In this document: positions 8,698 through 17,126 of the stretch, piece after piece
Numbering within the stretch: position 1 is the stretch's first letter
Layout: every line of letters begins with the position of its first letter
Program-made: the position numbers and the translations under genes
Assembly: GCA_016124855.1 (NCBI GenBank)
Contig: WGMX01000014.1
Coordinates: 1 to 64,000 of the forward strand
Source of the DNA: Anaerolineaceae bacterium
Lineage (GTDB): Bacteria; Chloroflexota; Anaerolineae; Aggregatilineales; Phototrophicaceae
DNA: 64,000 nt
Reading direction: 5' to 3'
The notes under the pieces: generated by a model
Seen by the model: only the letters and a program-made list of their open reading frames with translations
Told to the model about the DNA's origin: nothing
The model's database searches: none

Positions 8698-9618
8698 ATG
8701 CAACCTCTCGAAGCAGCAATATTACGCACGGTTTTATACGCTGACGTTTTCGACTTCCCGATGAAGTTAGAGGAAATCCACCATTTCCTGATTAGTGATA
8801 CGCCAAGCAGCGTCAACGAAATCAGCCAGACTCTCGACCAATCGATTATCCTGAGACAAAAGATACATCAGGCTGGTGAATATTTTATCTACAAAGGCGG
8901 CGAAAACCGCATACAGGTGAGGCAGAAGCGCGAAGCCGCCTCGCAGTATTTATGGTCTCAAGCGCTATATTGGGGAAAATGGCTTGCTGCAGTGCCCTAT
9001 GTGCGCATGGTGGCGTTAACAGGGGCGTTAGCCGTGCGAAACGCCGCTGATGACGATGACGATCTCGATTATCTTCTGGTGACTGCGCCGCACCGTGTTT
9101 GGATAGCCCGGGCATTTGCCATCGTCATTGTGCGTATTGGCCGGCTACGCGGCGTCACCATTTGCCCCAATTACGTGCTAGCCGAAACCAATTTGGTTCA
9201 AGTTCGACGTGACATCTTCCTTGCACACGAAGTCGCACAGATGGTTCCACTCTATGGGCGGGATCACTATCGACGTTTTCGAGAGGCCAATGATTGGGTT
9301 TACCAGCAGTTACCAAATGCAATTGATCCCTATTTTGATGTGCCTGAATTAAAAGTCGGCTCAAGCTATTTATTTAAACGCTTTTTGGAAGTGGTATGTG
9401 GCGGGACGGTCGGGAATTGGATAGAACAGTGGGAATATCAACGCAAGCTAAAGCGCTTTTCAGCTGACTTGCAGACACCCCACTCATCAGCAAAAGTGGA
9501 TGACACTCAGGTTAAAGGTCATTTTAACGATCATGGTCACCCCGTTTTACAGAAATATGCCCAGCGGTTACGCGAATGTGGTTTGTCCGAGGAACCGCTG
9601 GCGATGACAGGAGACTAA
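8698..9618 (+). CDS. nucleotidyltransferase-like protein with N-terminal winged helix
   Basis: 306 aa, no named family recognised. The first 75 residues look like a winged-helix domain ([20 protein letters not shown]). Residues 100-130 carry [18 protein letters not shown] followed by DLDYLLV. This is reminiscent of the G-S/A-x(n)-D-x-D/DLD signature of the nucleotidyltransferase superfamily, with a run of five aspartates. The rest has basic segments and a hydrophobic helix ([13 protein letters not shown]). It precedes tryptophan 2,3-dioxygenase by four bases and is probably co-transcribed with it. A nucleotidyltransferase activity is inferred only from the acidic motif. Confidence 0.6.
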   Translation: MQPLEAAILRTVLYADVFDFPMKLEEIHHFLISDTPSSVNEISQTLDQSIILRQKIHQAGEYFIYKGGENRIQVRQKREAASQYLWSQALYWGKWLAAVPYVRMVALTGALAVRNAADDDDDLDYLLVTAPHRVWIARAFAIVIVRIGRLRGVTICPNYVLAETNLVQVRRDIFLAHEVAQMVPLYGRDHYRRFREANDWVYQQLPNAIDPYFDVPELKVGSSYLFKRFLEVVCGGTVGNWIEQWEYQRKLKRFSADLQTPHSSAKVDDTQVKGHFNDHGHPVLQKYAQRLRECGLSEEPLAMTGD

Positions 9619-9622
9619 CATC

Positions 9623-10453
9623 ATGGCAGCTGACATCAATGCTAATGGCGCAAAGCTCGATTTCTCCGACGACATGAGTTACGGTGACTATTTGTCGCTT
9701 GACAGCATTTTAGAAGCCCAGCATCCGCTTTCCTCTGATCACAACGAACTGCTCTTTATCATTCAGCACCAAACAAGCGAACTCTGGATTAAGTTGATGC
9801 TGCATGAGTTAAACGCCGCCCGTAAACGGATCAAAGAAGATGATCTATCGTCGGCATTTAAGATGATGGCACGGGTATCGCGCATTATGGAACAACTTGT
9901 TCGGGCGTGGGATGTACTTTCGACCCTGACACCCAGCGAGTACAGCAGTTTTCGTCCTTTTCTCCGCCAATCGTCCGGTTTCCAATCCTACCAATATCGC
10001 CTGATCGAATTTATTCTAGGCAACAAAAATGCAACCATGATTCGCCCGCATCGACACTATCCGAAACTCGCAAATATTCTTCAAACTGAGCTAGAACAAC
10101 CTTCGCTATATGATGAAGCTATTCAACTGCTGGCGCGGCGCGGTTATCCGATTGATGCCCATAGTTTGGAACGGGATTGGACCCAACCTTACAGCTATAA
10201 CGCGTCGGTTGAACAGGCATGGTTACAGGTTTACCGCAACCCTAATGACAGCTGGAATTTATATGAACTGGCGGAAGAATTGGTCGATCTCGAAGACAGC
10301 TTCCGGACATGGCGCTTTCGGCACATGACAACCGTAAAACGTATTATTGGCTTCAAGCGTGGAACGGGCGGAACTTCTGGTGTAGGTTACCTGAGCGAAG
10401 TCCTTGAAATCGAACTTTTTCCTGAGCTGTGGCGTGTGAGAACCTCACTTTAA
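9623..10453 (+). CDS. kynA: tryptophan 2,3-dioxygenase
   Basis: Heme dioxygenase opening the indole ring of L-tryptophan to N-formylkynurenine, the first step of the kynurenine pathway. The 276-aa protein has the family hallmarks: [57 protein letters not shown], and near the end [20 protein letters not shown] then GTSGVGYL. The first His of the last motif corresponds to the heme-ligand region. Size is normal. No formamidase or kynureninase is seen in the window. It lies between a nucleotidyltransferase-like gene (4 bases upstream) and a VOC-family gene (10 bases downstream). Confidence 0.93.
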   Translation: MAADINANGAKLDFSDDMSYGDYLSLDSILEAQHPLSSDHNELLFIIQHQTSELWIKLMLHELNAARKRIKEDDLSSAFKMMARVSRIMEQLVRAWDVLSTLTPSEYSSFRPFLRQSSGFQSYQYRLIEFILGNKNATMIRPHRHYPKLANILQTELEQPSLYDEAIQLLARRGYPIDAHSLERDWTQPYSYNASVEQAWLQVYRNPNDSWNLYELAEELVDLEDSFRTWRFRHMTTVKRIIGFKRGTGGTSGVGYLSEVLEIELFPELWRVRTSL

Positions 10454-10463
10454 GGCATAACCT

Positions 10464-11195
10464 ATGACACTGCGTTTCGACCACGCAATCATTCTCGTTA
10501 ATGACTTATATAAGGCCATTGCTCATTATGAAAAAGCGGGCTTTAATCCCTTTTTTGGTGGTGTACATGCTGGTGGCAAAACGCATAACGCCTTAATTGT
10601 GTTAGCGGATGGTACATATCTCGAATTACTTGCGCCAACCACCCCTGAACTGCTCAACAATCTCGATCCGAACGATCACAGCAATTTTCTTTTCTTGCTC
10701 TCCGATGGTGAAGGTTTGGGTGGTTATGCCCTATACTCGGACAACCTTGCAGCCGATGTGGAGGCGATGAAAGAGCGCGGATTGGAGGTTGTACTCAAAC
10801 CTATCAATGGACGTGCGCGCCCTGATGGTCAAGAACTACGCTGGCGTACGGCTACCCGTGCCAACGGCAGCATGACTCCATTTTTTTTACAAGATGAAAC
10901 TCCGCGCAGCCTACGGGTGCCTAATGACGAATCAACAACGACGCAGCCGAATGGCATTCGGCGTATTTCTGCGCTAAGCATAGGTGTGCCTAATCTGGTT
11001 ATCGCCATCCAAGAATATTATCAAATGACGGGCATTCAACATACCTCTGTTGACGAAACAACCGTCCACTTCATGCTCGAAAACCTCACACTCAGACTCA
11101 CTTTAGAACCCGATTTAGGATCAGACGCCAAACTGCGGGATATTGAATTTATCGGTATCAAAGGCGAAACGGTAAGCATCAACGCGTTTCTGTAA
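10464..11195 (+). CDS. VOC/glyoxalase-like domain protein
   Basis: 243 aa. It starts LRFDHAIILVNDLYKAIAHY, the typical first strand of a vicinal-oxygen-chelate module, followed by GGVHAGGKTHNALIVLADGT and YLELLAP. This matches the glyoxalase_3-like group. A second weaker half begins near residue 150. Metal-ligand positions (H5 region, E57 region) look plausible but the substrate is unknown. It is the last gene of the apparent unit 8698-11195, which ends at a strong terminator. A link to tryptophan breakdown is possible by context only. Confidence 0.75.
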   Translation: MTLRFDHAIILVNDLYKAIAHYEKAGFNPFFGGVHAGGKTHNALIVLADGTYLELLAPTTPELLNNLDPNDHSNFLFLLSDGEGLGGYALYSDNLAADVEAMKERGLEVVLKPINGRARPDGQELRWRTATRANGSMTPFFLQDETPRSLRVPNDESTTTQPNGIRRISALSIGVPNLVIAIQEYYQMTGIQHTSVDETTVHFMLENLTLRLTLEPDLGSDAKLRDIEFIGIKGETVSINAFL

Positions 11196-11252
11196 CCGTT
11201 TTTTGAACATCTCCTTCAGCCTATCATGCGCTGACAAAGGAATCCTTAAACA

Positions 11253-11285
11253 AAAAGACGCCCATCCAATTGGGCGTCTTTTGTA
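11253..11285. terminator. bidirectional terminator
   Basis: AAAAGACGCCC (11253-11263) pairs with GGGCGTCTTTT (11272-11282), with T-rich flanks on both strands. It separates the plus-strand kynA unit from the minus-strand exported hydrolase. Confidence 0.88.
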
Positions 11286-11302
11286 TCATTAGCGTCTTGA
11301 AG

Positions 11303-12721
11303 TTACTTCTTCATCACCGCGCCGAGCGTATCACAGGCGGGGCAACCTCCGCCGGGACGCAGCATAGCATAACCCCCTTGAGGATCATCGCCCGTGTACA
11401 GCGGGAACTCAACGTTGAAAACAATCATCAAGCGTACATGTCCACTCTGCGCAGAGAGGGTAGCAGCCTGTGCCAACCAAGCAGATTGTTGAGCCACTGT
11501 TGTATTTTGTCCCCATGCAAAGCCCGCGGGTAAAGGTTGGCTATAACCTTCTGGTGACAGATAGCCAAGTTCAGTAAAGCAGACGGGCTTACCGCCAAAG
11601 GGGTTATAACCACGAGCTAGCATTGAACCAAAGTAATAGGTGGGGTATCCACCACGAGGATCACCGCTCGCTTGCCCCGGAGGAATAACGCCTTCGTTAT
11701 AGTGCAGGCCGACACAATCCATGTAGCTAGCAGCACCAGCCGATGCCATTTGGCTCATAAAGGTATCGTCGTTACATCCCTGTGCAGTACAACCGGCAGT
11801 TCCAAAATAACCTGTTGGTGCGGGAGCCGCGCTTACAACAATTGTAGCGGCATTGCTGGACTTAATGGCGTTATATGACGAAGCCAACATCTTGGTGTAG
11901 GTTCCACCGTTAACCTGACCATTGGGCCATTCGCGGTCAATATTCGGTTCATTCCAGACTTCGATTGCGTCGGCACCTGCGGCTGCGGCTTGACCAAGGA
12001 AACCCGCGTAACCAGCCAAGTAGCCATCAAAATTGGCGCCGAGAGCAGTCTTATCGCCCTTAATGCTCAATAAAATCTTGAAACCATTCGAGTGGGCAAC
12101 ACTGACCAAACCGCTGACTTTGCTGCCATTTTCACCCTGTGCGTAATTCACCTGCTGCTTGACCCATGTCATGCCGGCGCGGCGCATAAGGCCAAAGGTG
12201 TTCAAGCTCATGTCTTGTGCCTGTCCACCAAGTTCAAAGCCACCCACTGCTGCTGAACCAGCAACCGGAGGCGGTAAAGCGGGGTTGGGCGTGCCAGCCG
12301 CCGCAGTCGGCGCAGCAGCGGAAACCACTTTGTCACAAACTGCAATTTCTTTCAGATCGTAGCTAATGTGTGCTTGATATACGGTTCCATTCATGCTGGT
12401 GAGTGTATATGTCCAGCCATAATAGATTTTGCGCGCTTGGGTAATATCAGGAAGGTCAACACAATTGTCAATGCCGCCTGTCCCATCCCAACTGCTTTCT
12501 TCAAATTCCCACTTGCTTACCAACGTCAGATCGACCTTACGCGCTTTCTGGATGGCATCACGTGAAGCCGAAAAACCGCGCCATATCGGATCATTTGGTG
12601 TGGCGGTAGGTGCAGTCTGTGCCAGCGCAACCGCATTGGTTGGGAGCGAAATGAGGACGACAGACAGTGCCATAACTAGCACACTGGCTGCTCCTACAAA
12701 ATAGCGAGAAAATCGTTGCAT
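11303..12721 (-). CDS. exported glycoside-hydrolase-like (TIM-barrel) protein
   Basis: 472 aa with a signal peptide (VLVMALSVVLISLPTNAVALA). A short domain (about 40-135) precedes a Pro/Ala-rich linker and a TIM-barrel region (about 155-470). ADAIEVWNEPNIDREW supplies an N-E pair typical of the acid/base Glu of clan GH-A enzymes, and VCFTELGYLS supplies a likely nucleophile Glu. The protein ends with a Cys-containing tail. Specificity is unknown; the GH5/GH39-like assignment is by motif only. A terminator follows. RBS CTGGAGAA precedes the ATG. Confidence 0.7.
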   Translation of the reverse strand: MQRFSRYFVGAASVLVMALSVVLISLPTNAVALAQTAPTATPNDPIWRGFSASRDAIQKARKVDLTLVSKWEFEESSWDGTGGIDNCVDLPDITQARKIYYGWTYTLTSMNGTVYQAHISYDLKEIAVCDKVVSAAAPTAAAGTPNPALPPPVAGSAAVGGFELGGQAQDMSLNTFGLMRRAGMTWVKQQVNYAQGENGSKVSGLVSVAHSNGFKILLSIKGDKTALGANFDGYLAGYAGFLGQAAAAGADAIEVWNEPNIDREWPNGQVNGGTYTKMLASSYNAIKSSNAATIVVSAAPAPTGYFGTAGCTAQGCNDDTFMSQMASAGAASYMDCVGLHYNEGVIPPGQASGDPRGGYPTYYFGSMLARGYNPFGGKPVCFTELGYLSPEGYSQPLPAGFAWGQNTTVAQQSAWLAQAATLSAQSGHVRLMIVFNVEFPLYTGDDPQGGYAMLRPGGGCPACDTLGAVMKK

Positions 12722-12984
12722 TAGTCATATTCTCCAGATTATCAAATCTACAAATCTGAACCAGTTGTTATGAGACAAACTCTTCAGACCGCAGATTGTA
12801 CCAAATCACAGGCAATGCTAGTAGGGGATTTGGAGAAGCCGATTATCTATTAAAATCAAAACGGAGGCAAGCCGTGGGGCAATCGTTGGGCATTCGGCCA
12901 GATTTACGGGAGGGGTTGTTGAAGCAGAACAAAAATGAGAGATAAGGAAAGCTGACGTTTCCTTATCTTTGCCAAAACGTGAAT
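12722..12984. other. intergenic region with terminator
   Basis: 263 bases between two minus-strand genes. It holds the terminator of the CpXC gene (12940-12968) and presumably the promoter of the exported hydrolase. No coding region is seen. Confidence 0.5.
12931..12970 (-). terminator. terminator of the CpXC gene
   Basis: AGATAAGGAAA (12940-12950) pairs perfectly with TTTCCTTATCT (12958-12968). On the minus strand, which carries the gene ending at 12985, the stem is followed by CTCATTTTTG. Confidence 0.7.
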
Positions 12985-14340
12985 TTAAGCGAGGGCTTGT
13001 GCAGCTTCGCGGCGAACAAGTTCAAAGCGCTGCATAACAGCCGGATCACCCTGCCCCGCAAGCTGCTGCTCGACAGCATCAATCGCCCCTAATAGTGAAG
13101 GACCAAATTCACCGGCATGTTGTGTAATCATGGTTTTGACTTCATCATCATTGGGCGCGTTCAAGAGTTGGTTGATGAACTGTAACTCCGGCGGCATACT
13201 GGCTTGAAGCGCTGCCACAATACGATTGTAGATGTCTTTAAGTTTAGCGCTGGCGTTAACGTCGCCACGTCGCGTCACTTCTTGAATGTTAGCCGATAAG
13301 ACTTGGAGGAATGTCTGGTCAATCATCGGCAAATTGGCTTCAATGACCTCATCAGGATTTGGACTGCTCACTATAACCCGCAGCAATCCCACCGCTTCTT
13401 GTAGGGCTGCTTGAGCTTGTTGATCTATGAGCGCAGTTAATTGCACCAGCATATCACGCAGACCTTCGAGCGCGGTTCGTTCCTCAGCCGGCGCTTTACT
13501 AATGTAAGCCGTCATCTCCTCGAAAAAGCCGTAGTCGAATACAGGCCGAACAAGTCCGACCAACGCCTGCAACCGTTGTTCGTCACCCATGTACTTGATG
13601 GCTAGTTGAAGAAAATCCGCACGCTGGGCTTGAGCACCAAGATCATTGACGGCATCCGCCACTTCGGTTATAACGGCTTCCTGCGCCTGATTTTGCTCTA
13701 AAAGCTGTTTGCCGAATGTCGAAAGTTCAATAATCTGGTTTTGAATATAGGCTACCTGCTCGGCTATTTGCTCGCGACCTTCACCAAGCAACTGCTGAAT
13801 GACCATTGTCATGGTCTGAATAAACTGTGCATCGATTTTGGCATCATTCTGCTCCACTAATTGAGGGAGCAAATTCGGCGGCGACTGCATGAACGTTTCC
13901 ACCAACTTCACGCGGTCACGCTGCTCTTGCATCATCTCAGGAGTTACCCCATCTGCCTGCAAGACCTGCTCAATAAGCCCTTGCATCGTCAGTGCTTGTC
14001 GTGGTTGGAGCAAATAGGCTTTAAAGGCGCCTTGAGGCAAACTGGAAGTTACCTCGCGCATCATCTCACCAATCGCTTTTTCCTGCGCATCTTTGGTCAA
14101 ACCTAATTCCATTGGCACGTAGGAAATGAGCAGCTCTTTCGAGCCGTCATGGTAAAGGATGGGTGCAAGTACACTATTCGGTGTACCACAGTTTGGACAC
14201 TGCACCATATTGACATTGCCGCCCAGCAAGGCAATCTTGGCTTGTGGATTTTGGGCGGGATCAATCACACTTTGTATAGTCGCTCGAATAGGCTGGCGAC
14301 AGTTAATACACTGGATAGTGGTTTGAATGGTCTTTGACAT
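12985..14340 (-). CDS. CpXC domain protein
   Basis: 451 aa. The N-terminal domain has two Cys pairs (C11/C14 in CINC and C48/C51 in CPNC). The second is the CpxC hallmark, and together they probably bind zinc. Residues about 60-130 complete the CpXC domain (APILYHDGSKELLISYVPME). The rest is almost entirely helical and rich in Gln, Glu and Ala, probably coiled coil. No enzymatic role is known for the family. It ends 17 bases before... the histidine kinase lies immediately upstream (14357) on the same strand, so co-expression is possible, although the kinase needs no such partner. Confidence 0.8.
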   Translation of the reverse strand: MSKTIQTTIQCINCRQPIRATIQSVIDPAQNPQAKIALLGGNVNMVQCPNCGTPNSVLAPILYHDGSKELLISYVPMELGLTKDAQEKAIGEMMREVTSSLPQGAFKAYLLQPRQALTMQGLIEQVLQADGVTPEMMQEQRDRVKLVETFMQSPPNLLPQLVEQNDAKIDAQFIQTMTMVIQQLLGEGREQIAEQVAYIQNQIIELSTFGKQLLEQNQAQEAVITEVADAVNDLGAQAQRADFLQLAIKYMGDEQRLQALVGLVRPVFDYGFFEEMTAYISKAPAEERTALEGLRDMLVQLTALIDQQAQAALQEAVGLLRVIVSSPNPDEVIEANLPMIDQTFLQVLSANIQEVTRRGDVNASAKLKDIYNRIVAALQASMPPELQFINQLLNAPNDDEVKTMITQHAGEFGPSLLGAIDAVEQQLAGQGDPAVMQRFELVRREAAQALA

Positions 14341-14356
14341 TAGAACTCCGAAAAAG

Positions 14357-15934
14357 TTATTCGATTATTAGGGGAATAGTAAAGTAAAAAGTTGAGCCAT
14401 TACCAAGCTTACTTTTGACACGTATACTACCGCCGTGTGCTTCAACAACTGCTTTAGCAAGATATAAACCAAGACCGGTTCCCTTGGTTTTTTTGCTTAA
14501 CGGCCCATCAACCCGATAGAAACGTTCAAAAACTTGTTCCTGATCTCTATCAGGGATTCCCGCACCCTGATCGCGCACATAAATTGTCGCGTAACGATCA
14601 TCGACTTCCCCACCAAGTGTGATTGTACCACCGTCCGGCGAGTACTTGATTGCGTTGCTGACAAGATTATCTAGTACCTGACGTAGGCGTACTTCGTCAC
14701 CCCGAATAACCGGAAATTCGGAAGGAAAATTGAGTTCAAATTTATGTTTCGTAGTTTGGGTTTTAAATCTTTCAACCACACTTGCGGCAAGCTGGTCGAT
14801 ATGAACATCACCAATATCAAGCCGCATCCGTTCAGCCTGTAACTTGCTGGCAGCAAGCAAATTTTCAATCAGTGCCGTCAGACGATCCGCTTCATCCTCA
14901 ATGACTTCTAAACTGTCGCGAACAACTTGAGGATCCCATTTCGCATCCTCGCGCCGGAGCGTACCCGCATAACCTTTAATGAGAGCAACAGGTGTTTTCA
15001 ACTCATGGGAAACGGTTGAGATAAAAACATTTTGCATCTCTTGGGCGCGCCGAAAATTGGTAATGTCGCGCACATTGGCGACGATATTCATCAAGGTGCC
15101 ATCATCCGCAAGAAGCGGTGCATAAGTGATGCCTACGCTGAGAGTCATGCCATCTAGACGCAATAAATCGCCTTCCACATAAAGTGTTTCCAATGGCGCA
15201 TCTTTGGGCATTCGAAATGGCCAGCCATCATCCAGCGCTTGCTGCAAATCCCCTCGTTCAAGCCGTTTCCACTTAATCACATTGTCGTGATTTTGTGCCA
15301 TTGCATCTTGCACCGTCCAACCAGTCATGCGTGCCAGAGCCTGATTGAAACCCAATATTCTCAACTGAGGGTCAAGCATCATCACGCCGTCGGCACTGTA
15401 GTCAAGAATGGCTCCAAGCTGCTTGCGCTCGTGGTTGATACTGGCATACAACTGGGCATTGTGAACGGCAATCGCTGCCTGATCAGCAAAGCTCTGAAGT
15501 ATTTGTTGATCATTTTCGGTTGGCTGTACCCAATAAGAACGGAAAATAATCAACAGTCCGACCGGTTCCTCACCGATTACGAGGGGCAAAAATAACGACT
15601 GACGAAGCGTACGATCCAGCGAAATCGCCATCTGATTCAGTTTAGTATTGATAAACTCGCGGTCGTAACCCCAATTGGTGCTGCCTACCATTTCATCTAA
15701 ATGCTGGTTCAGTTCGTCTAGATGATCTGACTCGACACCCAAGGTTGCATGAATGACATAATGGTCAGTTGGTTCACGCAGCGCAACCAGACCGACTTTA
15801 CCTGCCAACATTACGGTGGAAGCGTGCAATACCAAGCGCAGCACCTCAGCCAAATCAAGCTGAGCCGTCATGGCGCGAGAAATTTCCAAGAGGAAATCAC
15901 GCTGTCTTACGCGGAAGTCAGGTAGCATTAACAT
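14357..15934 (-). CDS. cytoplasmic sensor histidine kinase (GAF-PAS-HisKA-HATPase)
   Basis: 525 aa without a transmembrane segment. A GAF domain (about 15-160), a PAS domain (about 185-300; LDYSADGVMMLDPQLRILGF-like) and the dimerisation/phospho-acceptor domain with H310 in STVSHELKTPVALIKGY are followed by the ATPase domain. The ATPase domain shows NLVSNAIKYSPDGG (N box), VRDQGAGIPDRD (G1) and KGTGLGLYLAKAVVEAHGG (G2). It senses a soluble signal and phosphorylates an unknown regulator; none is adjacent. ATG 15934 has no evident ribosome-binding site and sits six bases after an extended -10 element, suggesting a leaderless transcript. Confidence 0.92.
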   Translation of the reverse strand: MLMLPDFRVRQRDFLLEISRAMTAQLDLAEVLRLVLHASTVMLAGKVGLVALREPTDHYVIHATLGVESDHLDELNQHLDEMVGSTNWGYDREFINTKLNQMAISLDRTLRQSLFLPLVIGEEPVGLLIIFRSYWVQPTENDQQILQSFADQAAIAVHNAQLYASINHERKQLGAILDYSADGVMMLDPQLRILGFNQALARMTGWTVQDAMAQNHDNVIKWKRLERGDLQQALDDGWPFRMPKDAPLETLYVEGDLLRLDGMTLSVGITYAPLLADDGTLMNIVANVRDITNFRRAQEMQNVFISTVSHELKTPVALIKGYAGTLRREDAKWDPQVVRDSLEVIEDEADRLTALIENLLAASKLQAERMRLDIGDVHIDQLAASVVERFKTQTTKHKFELNFPSEFPVIRGDEVRLRQVLDNLVSNAIKYSPDGGTITLGGEVDDRYATIYVRDQGAGIPDRDQEQVFERFYRVDGPLSKKTKGTGLGLYLAKAVVEAHGGSIRVKSKLGNGSTFYFTIPLIIE

Positions 15935-15940
15935 GGAGCG

Positions 15941-15949
15941 ATTGTAGCA
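15941..15949 (-). promoter_or_regulatory. extended -10 promoter, possibly leaderless
   Basis: On the minus strand TGC-TACAAT is followed by six bases and then the kinase ATG, so transcription would start at or very near the start codon. No -35 match or Shine-Dalgarno is visible. Confidence 0.4.
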
Positions 15950-16012
15950 CTACTTCGTATGCAAATAATAGTATGCGCAGATATTTCTATTACATTTCTT
16001 GCGAAACAGATT

Positions 16013-16999
16013 TCAGTCCATTTTGAGGTGGGAAATTGCTTCATTCACGTCGGTTAATCCACCTTTGGTTACGACAAGCGCAGCCGCACCAAAAATGCTC
16101 ACATTTTCACCGAGGGCAGCCGATTCAATGCGCAGATCACGCCAATAGGAATCGTCGATACAGTATTTTTGGATCGAGTCGCGCATCGGTGCAAACAATA
16201 ACTCACCAAGATTGTCACTGACACCACCACCAAATACCAAGATTTCTGGATTAAATAGGTGGAGCAGACTCACCATACCCAAGCCCAAAATACGACCTGC
16301 TTCACGCACGATTTCCAAAGCGATACGATCACCTACGTTAGCTGCTTTGCCCACAGTCGCGCCGGTGATTTGGCTCAAATCACCATTAACCAACTCTTTC
16401 ATCATTGTCTGTTCGCCGGCTTCGATGCGCGACTTGGCTTTAAGGGCGAGCGCCGGGCCAGCCGTTTCCAGTTCAAGGCGAACCTGTTCAGGTGTTGCTT
16501 GTATGATAATGTGACCTGCTTCCGCACCAAGTCCGTTTTTCCCTAACAACATCTTACCGTCAATCAACATGCCGCTTCCGATACCAGTACTAACGGTGAT
16601 GTAAATAACGTGGCGGCAACCTTGCGCCGCGCCCATCACCGTTTCGGCTAAAGCAGCTACATTGGCATCATTCCCTACATAAACGGGAACACCGAACGTT
16701 TCACGCAAAATGTCGCCAAGCGGAACATTATGCCACCCTCTAAGATTGGGCGGCGCGACAATCACACCGGTCATGGGATTAAGTGGGCCGGGAGAAGAGA
16801 CTCCGATACCGGTTACCGTTGTGCCATCGGTCGGCCAAACGGCCTGAACCATCGCTTTAAAGCGTTCGAGAGTATAATCTAACCCACGTTCTGTTTCTGT
16901 AAGTGTTTCTTCACGTGTTACAATGTCAAGGCGCTGATTTAGACGTGCGGCTCTGATGCGGGTGCCGCCTAAATCCACCGCAATAATGGCTTCGGACAT
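16013..16999 (-). CDS. ROK-family sugar kinase
   Basis: 328 aa, likely a cytoplasmic glucokinase or related hexose kinase. ATP/sugar motifs include VDLGGTRIRAA (residues 8-18), VYVGNDANVAALAE with catalytic D111, TVSTGIGSG, and GLGAEAGHI with H163. The usual zinc-binding CxCGxxGCxE motif that follows the His in ROK proteins is absent. Residues 168-184 (ATPEQVRLELETAGPAL) align over it with the Glu kept and all cysteines lost. RBS AGGAG lies about 12 bases before ATG. Specificity is not determined. It is divergent from mutS across a 127-base gap. Confidence 0.85.
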   Translation of the reverse strand: MSEAIIAVDLGGTRIRAARLNQRLDIVTREETLTETERGLDYTLERFKAMVQAVWPTDGTTVTGIGVSSPGPLNPMTGVIVAPPNLRGWHNVPLGDILRETFGVPVYVGNDANVAALAETVMGAAQGCRHVIYITVSTGIGSGMLIDGKMLLGKNGLGAEAGHIIIQATPEQVRLELETAGPALALKAKSRIEAGEQTMMKELVNGDLSQITGATVGKAANVGDRIALEIVREAGRILGLGMVSLLHLFNPEILVFGGGVSDNLGELLFAPMRDSIQKYCIDDSYWRDLRIESAALGENVSIFGAAALVVTKGGLTDVNEAISHLKMD

Positions 17000-17050
17000 A
17001 TACAGTTCTGCTCCTGAATACGATTTAAAGAGTATGATCAGCGATTGCGG

Positions 17051-17079
17051 TTGAACGGATGTTCAAGATTCGTTAAAAT
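17051..17079 (+). promoter_or_regulatory. sigma-70 promoter of mutS
   Basis: TTGAAC (17051-17056), a 17-base spacer and TAAAAT (17074-17079), located 48 bases before the mutS start. Confidence 0.6.
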
Positions 17080-17126
17080 TAGAGCGTAATTTCATTCAGA
17101 ATCATCACAACACAGGGACTATCTTT

